Assembly (NCBI GenBank): GCA_003524565.1
Contig: DQGU01000112.1
Span: 1-5,144, forward strand
Reading direction: 5' to 3'
Source: Rhodospirillaceae bacterium
GTDB taxonomy: Bacteria > Pseudomonadota > Alphaproteobacteria > Micavibrionales > UBA2020
DNA: 5,144 bases
The notes under the pieces were generated by a model, which saw only the letters and a list, made by a program, of their open reading frames with translations, had not been told where the DNA came from and did not search any database. The position numbers were made by a program, and so were the translations under genes. Of the stretch, positions 1 through 5,144 are shown piece by piece; the first letter of the stretch is position 1; the number at the start of each line of letters is the position of its first letter.

Positions 1-1211
1 TTTTCAGCCAGCGCCATCATCTCGCGCCCGACGATGCCCTGCATGTGTTTTTCCACCTGCTGCGCGCCCAAGTCGCGCAGGCGTTTGGCGCGTTCCTTGC
101 GCAGCCCGCCATCCACCTGCGGCATGCGCGCGGCGGGCGTGCCGGGACGCGGCGAATACGGGAAGACGTGCAGGAATGTCAAATCACATTCGCGCACGGC
201 GTTGAATGTGTTTTCGAACATCTCGTCCGTTTCGGTCGGGAAGCCCGCGATAATATCCGCACCAAAAACGATGTCAGGGCGCAACGCGCGCGCCTTTTCG
301 CAAACCGCTATCAGGTCGGGGCGCAAATGACGGCGCTTCATGCGCTTCAGCACCATATCATCCCCCGCCTGCATCGACAGGTGCAGGTGCGGCATGAAAC
401 GTTCTTCCTCGCCAATCAGTCGCCACAAATCATCGTCTATTTCAACAGGGTCGAGCGACGAAAGCCGCAGGCGTTTCAAATCCGGCACCAGCGCCAGCAT
501 GCGGCGTATCATCTGCCCCAGGCGCGGCTGTCCGGGCAAATCGGGGCCGTAGGATGTAATATCAACGCCGGTCAGGACAACTTCGTGGTAGCCGTGTTCG
601 ACAAGGCGGCGCACTTGTTCGACAATTTCGCCCATCGGCACGCTGCGCGAATTGCCGCGGCCATAAGGGATGATGCAAAACGTGCAGCGATGGTCGCAGC
701 CGTTTTGTACCTGCACGAAAGCACGCGCATGGGATTCAAAACCCGAAATCATGTGCCGCGCGGTTTCTTTGACCGACATGATGTCGTTCACGACCACGCG
801 TTCGGTCGATGGTTGCAGCCAGCTTTCTTCTTTCAGCTTCAGGTCATTGCCCATGACCTGATTGACTTCGGGCATGTCGGAAAAACTTTTCGGGTTTACC
901 TGCGCGGCGCAGCCCGTGACGATAATTTTTGCATCCGGATTTTCGCGCCGCGCGCGGCGGATGGCCTGACGCGCCTGACGTTCTGCCTCCGACGTGACGG
1001 CGCAGGTATTGATGATGATGGCATCACTCAGCCCCGCCTTGGCCGCATGCGCCTTCATCACTTCGGATTCATAAATATTCAGACGGCAACCGAATGTGAC
1101 CACGCGCGGGCCATCGTTGCCCTGCTGCGCCAGCTGAGTTTCGGCATCTGGCAGCTCCAGCGCTTCTTCGCGGTGTTCGCTCGGGCGGGTGATGATTTTA
1201 AGCTCGTCCAT
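1..1211 (-). CDS. mtaB: MtaB, tRNA (N6-threonylcarbamoyladenosine 37-C2)-methylthiotransferase, C-terminus cut by window edge
   Basis: Radical-SAM methylthiotransferase. The family converts t6A to ms2t6A at position 37 of ANN-decoding tRNAs in the cytoplasm, using two 4Fe-4S clusters and S-adenosylmethionine. My translation from the ATG at 1211 stays open for 403 codons to the edge. The N-terminal UPF0004 domain shows its three cluster cysteines at C42 (FGCRLN), C70 (NTCAVT) and C101 (TGCAAQ). The radical-SAM CxxxCxxC motif is C172, C176, C179 (GCDHRCTFC), followed by IPYGRGNSRSVP. The order and the CRLN/YGRG wording fit MtaB better than MiaB. Family members are roughly 410-450 residues, so only the tail (any TRAM-like end) is missing. 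An in-frame TAA lies three codons above the TTG upstream of the ATG, so 1211 is the first possible ATG. This start gives about 35 residues before the usual beginning and its ribosome binding site is weak. It lies 25 bp after the transporter stop, probably in one operon with dapF. Confidence 0.93.
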   Translation of the reverse strand, partial: MDELKIITRPSEHREEALELPDAETQLAQQGNDGPRVVTFGCRLNIYESEVMKAHAAKAGLSDAIIINTCAVTSEAERQARQAIRRARRENPDAKIIVTGCAAQVNPKSFSDMPEVNQVMGNDLKLKEESWLQPSTERVVVNDIMSVKETARHMISGFESHARAFVQVQNGCDHRCTFCIIPYGRGNSRSVPMGEIVEQVRRLVEHGYHEVVLTGVDITSYGPDLPGQPRLGQMIRRMLALVPDLKRLRLSSLDPVEIDDDLWRLIGEEERFMPHLHLSMQAGDDMVLKRMKRRHLRPDLIAVCEKARALRPDIVFGADIIAGFPTETDEMFENTFNAVRECDLTFLHVFPYSPRPGTPAARMPQVDGGLRKERAKRLRDLGAQQVEKHMQGIVGREMMALAE

Positions 1212-1236
1212 ATTCAACTTGTTTCTTTAACCGGAT

Positions 1237-2115
1237 TTACGCGGCGGCCGCCTGTTGCCGCCGCAAGGCTGCGCGGGTAAACAAAACGCCCGCGCCAATG
1301 ATAATCCCCGCCCCCATGGCCGTCCAAAGACCGGGCTGCTCCTGCCAGATGACATAGCCCAAGAGCGCGCTCCAGACAATATTACTGTACTGGAAAGGCG
1401 TCACCAGCGATGCGGGCGCATGGCGGAATGCCGAATACATGCAAACCAGCGCCGCAATATCCGCCAGCGCGCAGAGCAAAAACAAGGGCATATCCCCCGC
1501 CGCCACCGGCGTCCAAAGCCCGTTTCCGACCACCAAAGCGCCCGAAACCGCCGCCGCGCCTACATAGAAGTACAGAATAAAGGCAGCGGTATGAATTTGG
1601 CCGTTCAAATAGCGCACCAGCACCTGACTGGCCGCAAGCGCGAAAGTGCCGCCGAGCGTTACAATCAACGGCAAACTGGCCTGCATATCCATACCCGGCT
1701 GCAAAATCAGCAGGATGCCGCCAAATCCGGCCAGCGCCAGCGTGACCTGCCAGCGCGTCAGACGCTCCCCCAGAAAGAAGAACGACAATACCGCAACCAG
1801 CAGCGGCGCCGCCGCGACCACCGCGCTGATTTGCGCGAGCCCCCCATGGCCGAAACCGTAGAAAAGCGAAAAACAGGCGCAAATCGCCGCCGCTACATAT
1901 CCGGCCAGCATCGGCCGCAGCCGCCGCGCCCAGCGCAGCCGCCCAGTTGCGGCCAACCACAGAAAAACGCTGGCAAAGCCGAACAGGCAGTCAGTAAGAA
2001 CAATCTGTAAAGTATGATAACCGGAAAGCGTCAGTGCCTTGACCGCCGCATTCATCACAGACAGTGACAGCGCCGAGCCGAGCATCAGCACAATCCCCCG
2101 CCCATGGCGCGGCAC
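1237..2115 (-). CDS. EamA-family (drug/metabolite transporter superfamily) inner-membrane permease
   Basis: A 292-residue hydrophobic protein with about ten predicted membrane helices (roughly 8-28, 34-54, 70-88, 93-115, 122-139, 148-168, 176-196, 209-228, 238-257, 261-281). It has the two-repeat EamA layout: repeat one ends with the FFFLGERLTRWQ segment near 112-123, typical of the family, and repeat two with the IWQEQPGLWTAMGAG segment near 256-270. The length matches the family. The C-terminus is basic then Ala-rich (RAALRRQQAAAAA), as expected on the cytoplasmic face. The substrate cannot be read from sequence; DMT members export amino acids, nucleobases or other small metabolites. The start is uncertain. 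The frame is open far upstream into dapF, but the first helix begins just after the GTG at 2115, which leaves a 20-bp gap after the dapF stop. The ATG at 2085 (codon 11) has a better purine-rich stretch (GGGGGA) 8 nt upstream and is the alternative; it would trim the N-terminal loop to the helix edge. Confidence 0.88.
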   Translation of the reverse strand: MPRHGRGIVLMLGSALSLSVMNAAVKALTLSGYHTLQIVLTDCLFGFASVFLWLAATGRLRWARRLRPMLAGYVAAAICACFSLFYGFGHGGLAQISAVVAAAPLLVAVLSFFFLGERLTRWQVTLALAGFGGILLILQPGMDMQASLPLIVTLGGTFALAASQVLVRYLNGQIHTAAFILYFYVGAAAVSGALVVGNGLWTPVAAGDMPLFLLCALADIAALVCMYSAFRHAPASLVTPFQYSNIVWSALLGYVIWQEQPGLWTAMGAGIIIGAGVLFTRAALRRQQAAAA

Positions 2116-2135
2116 ATCGGGCAGCAGCCCCGCCG

Positions 2136-2972
2136 TCACAGACCGAAACCGGTTGAAATGGTGCCGCTGAAAACCTCCGCGACCTCGCCCGTCATCAGGA
2201 CGTGGTCGTCGCTTTCGCGCCATTCTATATCCAGAATCCCGCCTTCCAGCGTGACGCGCACCTTGCGTCCTGTCAGGCCGCGGCGGGCGGCGGCGACGGC
2301 AACGGCACAGGCGCCCGTGCCGCAGGCGCGGGTAATGCCCACGCCACGTTCCCACACCCGCATAGTGACGGCCTCTTGGCTGTCGATGCGCACAATTTCC
2401 ACATTCGTTTTTTCGGGAAATAACGGGTGGGTTTCAATCATCGGGCCGAATTTTTCCAAAGGGACGTCTTCGAGCTGCTGAACAAAAAATACCGCATGCG
2501 GGTTGCCCACGTTAACCGCGACGGGGGATTTCAGCATCCCCTCGGTCAAATTCAAAGAAAGCGTGTCCTGTTCAGAACTTAAGGGAATTTCCTGCCAGCC
2601 AAGACGAGCTTTCCCCATATCCACACAAACGCGTCCGGCACCGGCACGAACGGCCTTGAGCTGCCCCGCAACAGTCTCGATAACCACCTCGCTGCGGCCG
2701 CTTTCGCGCATCAGAATGTCCGCGACGCAGCGCGTGACGTTGCCACAGGCGCCGACTTCGCCGCCGTCATTGTTGAAAATCTTCATAAAAACATCGGTTT
2801 GCGGGCTTTTGGGCGGGTCAATTATCACCATTTGGTCAAAGCCGATGCCCGTATGACGGTCACCGAGTCTGCGGATGGCGTCTGTGGATAAATACAGCGG
2901 CGCACCTTCGCGCCCGTCAAAAATCGCGAAATCGTTACCCAGACCGTGCATTTTCAAGAATGTTTTTGTCAT
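2136..2972 (-). CDS. dapF: Diaminopimelate epimerase
   Basis: DapF interconverts LL- and meso-2,6-diaminopimelate in the cytoplasm. This is the penultimate step to lysine and supplies meso-DAP for peptidoglycan. It is a PLP-independent, two-base cysteine epimerase. The 278-residue length is normal. Family motifs occur in order: KMHGLGNDF (7-15), HTGIGFDQ (40-47), FNNDGGEVGACGN with catalytic C76, GNPHAVFF (156-163), WERG (207-210) and RACGTGACA with catalytic C217. Both catalytic cysteines are present and the protein ends intact in FGL, so it should be active. The ATG at 2972 places HGLGNDF nine residues in, as in other DapF proteins. No Shine-Dalgarno precedes it, and a candidate -10 lies only 6 nt upstream, so the mRNA may be leaderless. 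It is the first gene of a leftward unit with the EamA transporter and mtaB, and is divergent from the dsbA-like gene and smc. Confidence 0.98.
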   Translation of the reverse strand: MTKTFLKMHGLGNDFAIFDGREGAPLYLSTDAIRRLGDRHTGIGFDQMVIIDPPKSPQTDVFMKIFNNDGGEVGACGNVTRCVADILMRESGRSEVVIETVAGQLKAVRAGAGRVCVDMGKARLGWQEIPLSSEQDTLSLNLTEGMLKSPVAVNVGNPHAVFFVQQLEDVPLEKFGPMIETHPLFPEKTNVEIVRIDSQEAVTMRVWERGVGITRACGTGACAVAVAAARRGLTGRKVRVTLEGGILDIEWRESDDHVLMTGEVAEVFSGTISTGFGL

Positions 2973-2978
2973 GACAAG

Positions 2979-3007
2979 GATATAGCCCGTTTTTGGTTTT
3001 ACAGCAA
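2979..3007 (-). promoter_or_regulatory. Candidate dapF promoter, placed for a leaderless transcript
   Basis: On the minus strand TTGCTG (3007-3002) and TATATC (2984-2979) are separated by 17 bp. Each is only a partial match to the sigma70 consensus (about 3/6 and 4/6). The TTGC start of the -35 box is common in alphaproteobacterial promoters. Transcription starting 7 nt beyond the -10 would fall on the A of the dapF ATG at 2972. The geometry is seen directly; promoter function is inferred. Confidence 0.45.
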
Positions 3008-3046
3008 GATTTTAAGCCTTTTCTCTCAACTAAAATATTGAATTTC

Positions 3047-3059
3047 TATCAAAAAATTG
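3047..3059 (+). promoter_or_regulatory. Candidate IHF binding site
   Basis: The 13 bases match the IHF consensus WATCAANNNNTTR at every defined position. The site lies in very AT-rich DNA between the two divergent promoters, centred about 64 bp upstream of the predicted dsbA-smc start. IHF bends DNA and commonly acts at such distances. Because the region is AT-rich, a chance match is possible. Confidence 0.35.
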
Positions 3060-3080
3060 CACATAACACTTGAAGTAATA

Positions 3081-3110
3081 TTGCATTTTTACAAATTCAA
3101 AGCATATAAT
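3081..3110 (+). promoter_or_regulatory. Predicted sigma70-type promoter of the dsbA-like/smc unit
   Basis: A perfect -10 box TATAAT (3105-3110) lies 18 bp after TTGCAT (3081-3086). The -35 keeps the TTG core and the TTGC form common in alphaproteobacteria but otherwise matches the consensus poorly. Start of transcription is predicted near 3117, giving a leader of about 70 nt before the ATG at 3186. It is the best promoter-like pair in the divergent gap on this strand, and the surrounding DNA is AT-rich, unlike the flanking coding sequence. Confidence 0.6.
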
Positions 3111-3117
3111 CACCGCA

Positions 3118-3122
3118 GATTC
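3118..3122. promoter_or_regulatory. GANTC site (possible CcrM methylation) at the dsbA-smc start
   Basis: GATTC lies directly downstream of the predicted transcription start. I count only four other GANTC sites in the window (733, 1066, 2234, 2865), all within genes, where roughly twenty would be expected from base composition. GANTC is methylated by CcrM in most alphaproteobacteria and can tie promoter activity to replication. A role here is inferred from position only. Confidence 0.35.
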
Positions 3123-3146
3123 TTACATCTTTGAAAACATTAAAAA

Positions 3147-3167
3147 TGCGTCGGCACAACCGGCGCG
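3147..3167 (+). other. Hairpin in the dsbA leader, overlapping a nine-codon upstream reading frame
   Basis: GCGTCGG (3148-3154) pairs with CCGGCGC (3160-3166) around a five-base CACAA loop, giving a 7-bp stem with one G-U pair. A further U-G pair at 3147/3167 can extend it. It ends about 7 nt before the AAGGGA ribosome binding site at 3174. No U-run follows, so it is not a rho-independent terminator. A short frame, ATG 3146 to TAA 3173-3175 (MRRHNRRAA), covers the same bases. It has no clear ribosome binding site and is not called as a gene. Confidence 0.4.
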
Positions 3168-3173
3168 CAGCAT

Positions 3174-3179
3174 AAGGGA
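3174..3179 (+). promoter_or_regulatory. Ribosome binding site of the dsbA-like gene
   Basis: AAGGGA sits 6 nt before the ATG at 3186 and decides that start over the in-frame ATG at 3231 (Met15), which has no purine-rich sequence in front of it. Confidence 0.65.
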
Positions 3180-3185
3180 AATCTC

Positions 3186-4169
3186 ATGCGCAGCGAAGCG
3201 AACGGCACCTCTTCTTCTTTCAAAAACATGCAAGGCAAAGCCGCCATCATCGCGGTTGTCGCCCTGCTGGCGATTGCCGCCGCGGTTTTCTTTTTGATGA
3301 AACCGCCCGCACCTGCCGCCGCGCCTGAACAGGCCGCCATCACACAGCAGGCAGCGCCCGCAGAAACGTCGCAGGAAACATCCGCCGACACCGGAACCGA
3401 AACCGCTGCAAGCATCGACCCCGCCGTTATCGTACAACATAACGAAGAAACCGCCGCCGCTGAAGTAGAGGCCGAACACGCCGCCACCGAAGAGCGTCTT
3501 GCGGAAGAAACCGAAACGCCCGCCAATGTTGTCGAAACGGCAGAAGCCCCCGCCGTCACCGAAGACGCCGCGGAAGTCGAAAGCCTGCTGAACGCCCCCA
3601 AGGCGCTGACGGTCAACATCCTGCGCGCGACGGAAGACCGCGTTATCGGTAACGAAGATGCCCCCATCACGATTATCGAATACGCATCGCTGACCTGCCC
3701 GCATTGCGCTAAATTTCATAACAACCTGCTCGCGCAAGTGAAGCGTGACCTTGTCGAGACCGGCCGCGCGCGTCTTATCTTCCGCGACTTCCCCATCGAT
3801 GGCACGGCGCTCAAGGCCGCCATGATGGCGCGCTGCGCCCCGAACGATAAATACTTCGACCTTATCGAAGTACTGTTCCGCAATCAGGACAAATGGACCA
3901 AGAGCGACAACCCGACCAAAGCCCTTGCCCAATATGGCAACCTTGCCGGCATGGATGATGATTTCATCGCCGCCTGCATGACCAACAAGGAACTGGAAGA
4001 CGCGCTGGTCAAACGCCAGCTGGATGCGCGCAAACTCTACCGCATCAATTCCACCCCGACGTTCGTTTTCAACACCCGCAAGCTGGAAAACGTCCGCCAG
4101 CTGGTGGGCCCTGAAACCGCGCAGGAATTTAACGACACCGTCAACCGTCTGCTGGCAGCGGGGAATTAA
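3186..4169 (+). CDS. Membrane-anchored DsbA-like thiol:disulfide oxidoreductase (Thioredoxin_4/DSBA fold)
   Basis: A 327-residue protein likely acting on disulfides in the periplasm. Residues 1-18 are polar with basic K13 and K18. Residues 19-38 form one hydrophobic helix with no lipobox cysteine and no convincing signal-peptidase site, so it is probably an uncleaved N-in anchor. Residues 40-136 are a low-complexity Ala/Pro/Glu/Thr linker whose middle (about 86-112) is acidic and may be helical. The catalytic domain runs from about 140 to 325. It holds the CPHC active site (C171, C174; LTCPHCAKFH), the RDFPIDG strand (200-206) and the cis-proline in STPTFVFN (P291). Two further cysteines, C217 and C264, could form a second disulfide; such a pair is described for alphaproteobacterial DsbA proteins. 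The CPHC motif favours an oxidase, but sequence alone cannot separate oxidase from isomerase. The smc gene follows after 2 bp, with its ribosome binding site inside the last codons here. No DsbB partner is in the window. Confidence 0.9.
   Translation: MRSEANGTSSSFKNMQGKAAIIAVVALLAIAAAVFFLMKPPAPAAAPEQAAITQQAAPAETSQETSADTGTETAASIDPAVIVQHNEETAAAEVEAEHAATEERLAEETETPANVVETAEAPAVTEDAAEVESLLNAPKALTVNILRATEDRVIGNEDAPITIIEYASLTCPHCAKFHNNLLAQVKRDLVETGRARLIFRDFPIDGTALKAAMMARCAPNDKYFDLIEVLFRNQDKWTKSDNPTKALAQYGNLAGMDDDFIAACMTNKELEDALVKRQLDARKLYRINSTPTFVFNTRKLENVRQLVGPETAQEFNDTVNRLLAAGN
4160..4164 (+). promoter_or_regulatory. Ribosome binding site of smc, inside the end of the dsbA-like gene
   Basis: GGGGA lies 7 nt before the smc ATG at 4172 and overlaps the final codons of the upstream gene. 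Ribosomes ending on that gene would clear or reuse this site, so translation of the two genes is probably coupled. It also fixes the smc start. Confidence 0.6.
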
Positions 4170-4171
4170 CA

Positions 4172-5144
4172 ATGGTTCAGTTCAACCGTCTTCGCCTGAC
4201 CGGCTTCAAATCCTTCGTTGACCCGACCGAGCTTGAAATCGGCACCGGCCTGACCGGCATCGTCGGCCCCAACGGCTGCGGCAAGTCGAACCTGACCGAA
4301 GCCCTGCGCTGGGTCATGGGTGAAAACTCGCCCAAGCGCATGCGCTCCTCCGGCATGGATGACGTGATTTTCAACGGTACCGACAACCGCCCGCCGCGCA
4401 ACACGGCGGAGGTCTGCCTGCTGCTCGACAACAGCGACCGCCTTGCACCGGCTGAACTGAACGACGCGGATGACCTCGAAGTTTCGCGTAAAATCGAACG
4501 CTCCGTCGGCTCCACCTACAAAGTGAACGGCAAGAACGTGCGCATGCGCGACGTGCAGCTGTTGTTTGCGGACAGCTCCATCGGTTCGCACTCCCCCGCG
4601 CTGGTATCGCAGGGCCGCGTTGCCGACATGATTAACGCCAAGCCGACCCAGCGCCGTATGGTTCTGGAAGAAGCCGCCGGCATTTCCGGCCTGCACGCCC
4701 GCCGCCACGAGGCGGAGCTGAAACTGCGCGCAGCCGAAACCAACCTCTTGCGCGTCGAAGACGTTCTCGGCGCCATGAACACGCAGCTCGACGGCCTCAA
4801 GAAACAGGCACGTCAGGCGTCGCGCTACCGCAACCTGTCCGGTCACATCCAGACGGCAGAAGGCTCCCTGCTGTTCCTGAAATTCCAGGCCAGCCAGATT
4901 GCCGTGACGAATGCGCTGGCATCGTTTGAACAAGCCGAAAACATCGTGCGCGAAAAAACGCTGGAGGTCACAACGCTGACCACCCAGCAAACCGAAGCCG
5001 CCGCCGGCCTGCCCGAACTCCGCCAGTCGGAAGCGGAAGCCGCCGCCGCGCTCCAGCACCTCAAACTCGCCTATGGCACGCTTGAAAACGAAGCGCGCCT
5101 TGTCGAGGAAGAGCGCGTAAAATCGCAAAACCTGCTGACACAAT
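4172..5144 (+). CDS. smc: Chromosome segregation ATPase SMC, N-terminal part, cut by window edge
   Basis: SMC is the ATPase of the bacterial condensin SMC-ScpAB, which organises and helps separate sister chromosomes. The first 324 codons are here, out of about 1,150 usual for the family. The head begins with FNRLRLTGFKSFVDPTELEI, as in SMC proteins. Walker A is GPNGCGKSN at 32-40. The Q-loop glutamine is Q147 in LVSQGRV, and LEEAAGISGLHARRHEAE (165-182) is the conserved end of the N-terminal head half. From about 180 the sequence becomes the charged, Ala-rich heptad pattern of the first coiled-coil arm. The hinge, the return coil and the C-terminal head with signature and Walker B lie beyond the window. 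Insertion of residues 88-106 (SDRLAPAELNDADDLEVS) before the KIERS strand is acidic but within normal SMC variation. It is probably co-transcribed with the dsbA-like gene from the promoter near 3105; no separate promoter is visible. Confidence 0.97.
   Translation, partial: MVQFNRLRLTGFKSFVDPTELEIGTGLTGIVGPNGCGKSNLTEALRWVMGENSPKRMRSSGMDDVIFNGTDNRPPRNTAEVCLLLDNSDRLAPAELNDADDLEVSRKIERSVGSTYKVNGKNVRMRDVQLLFADSSIGSHSPALVSQGRVADMINAKPTQRRMVLEEAAGISGLHARRHEAELKLRAAETNLLRVEDVLGAMNTQLDGLKKQARQASRYRNLSGHIQTAEGSLLFLKFQASQIAVTNALASFEQAENIVREKTLEVTTLTTQQTEAAAGLPELRQSEAEAAAALQHLKLAYGTLENEARLVEEERVKSQNLLTQ

Noticed and set aside
45..1280. Open frame of 411 codons on the plus strand
   Set aside because: It lies antisense to mtaB, whose minus-strand translation carries all six cluster cysteines in order. 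The plus-strand product is His/Arg/Ala-rich with no recognisable motif, typical of a GC-rich shadow frame.
1255..2010. Open frame of 251 codons on the plus strand
   Set aside because: It is antisense to the EamA permease and is rich in Arg/Gln/Pro with no domain pattern, whereas the opposite strand encodes regular membrane helices.
2116..2355. N-terminal extension of the EamA frame into dapF
   Set aside because: The extension would overlap dapF by about 220 bp. It is Arg/Gly-rich and unlike any EamA N-terminus, and the first membrane helix starts just after 2115.
3057..3086. Two TTGCA-type repeats (3057 and 3081) as an operator pair
   Set aside because: The shared core is only five or six bases in AT-rich DNA, 24 bp apart and with different flanks. 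The second is already accounted for as the -35 box.
3147..3167. Rho-independent terminator in the dsbA leader
   Set aside because: The stem is followed by GCAGCATAAGGG rather than a T-run on either strand at the right position, so it is not a terminator.
3123..4172. Open frame of 349 codons on the minus strand
   Set aside because: It is antisense to the DsbA-like gene, which has a ribosome binding site, an anchor helix and CPHC. The antisense product is Gly/Phe-rich low complexity mirroring the Ala/Glu linker codons.
4166..5143. Open frame of 325 codons on the minus strand
   Set aside because: It is antisense to smc, whose Walker A and head motifs are unambiguous. The antisense composition (Val/Phe/Gly/Arg) is that of a shadow.

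Overview
The window looks like a core chromosomal segment of an alphaproteobacterium. Coding DNA is moderately GC-rich. The layout, a diaminopimelate epimerase gene with a MiaB-like tRNA methylthiotransferase gene on one side and a DsbA-like gene directly joined to smc on the other, is an arrangement I associate with that class. GANTC, the CcrM methylation target, is rare here (five sites seen in 5.1 kb). The class assignment is inference from gene content; no rRNA or other taxonomic marker is present.

Two transcription units diverge from an AT-rich gap of 213 bp (2973-3185). The leftward unit is dapF (2972-2136), then an EamA/DMT-family membrane transporter (2115-1237), then mtaB (1211 to beyond the left edge, truncated). 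Gaps are 20 and 25 bp, so they are probably one operon: a lysine/peptidoglycan precursor enzyme, a metabolite transporter of unknown substrate, and a tRNA A37 modification enzyme. The rightward unit is a membrane-anchored DsbA-like thiol oxidoreductase (3186-4169) followed after 2 bp by smc (4172 to beyond the right edge, truncated).

The divergent gap holds most of the regulatory signal. There is a good sigma70-type promoter toward dsbA-smc with a perfect TATAAT, and a GANTC site over its predicted start. A perfect match to the IHF consensus lies between the two promoters. A hairpin sits in the dsbA leader just ahead of the ribosome binding site. On the other strand, a candidate promoter is so close to the dapF ATG that the dapF transcript would be leaderless.

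No mobile element, CRISPR array, RNA gene or clear rho-independent terminator was found. The genes themselves are ordinary housekeeping families and I see no convincing undescribed system. The points worth a second look are the regulatory layout of the divergent region, the probable leaderless dapF, the transporter inside the dapF-mtaB pair, the N-terminal extension of MtaB and the long acidic linker of the DsbA-like protein.
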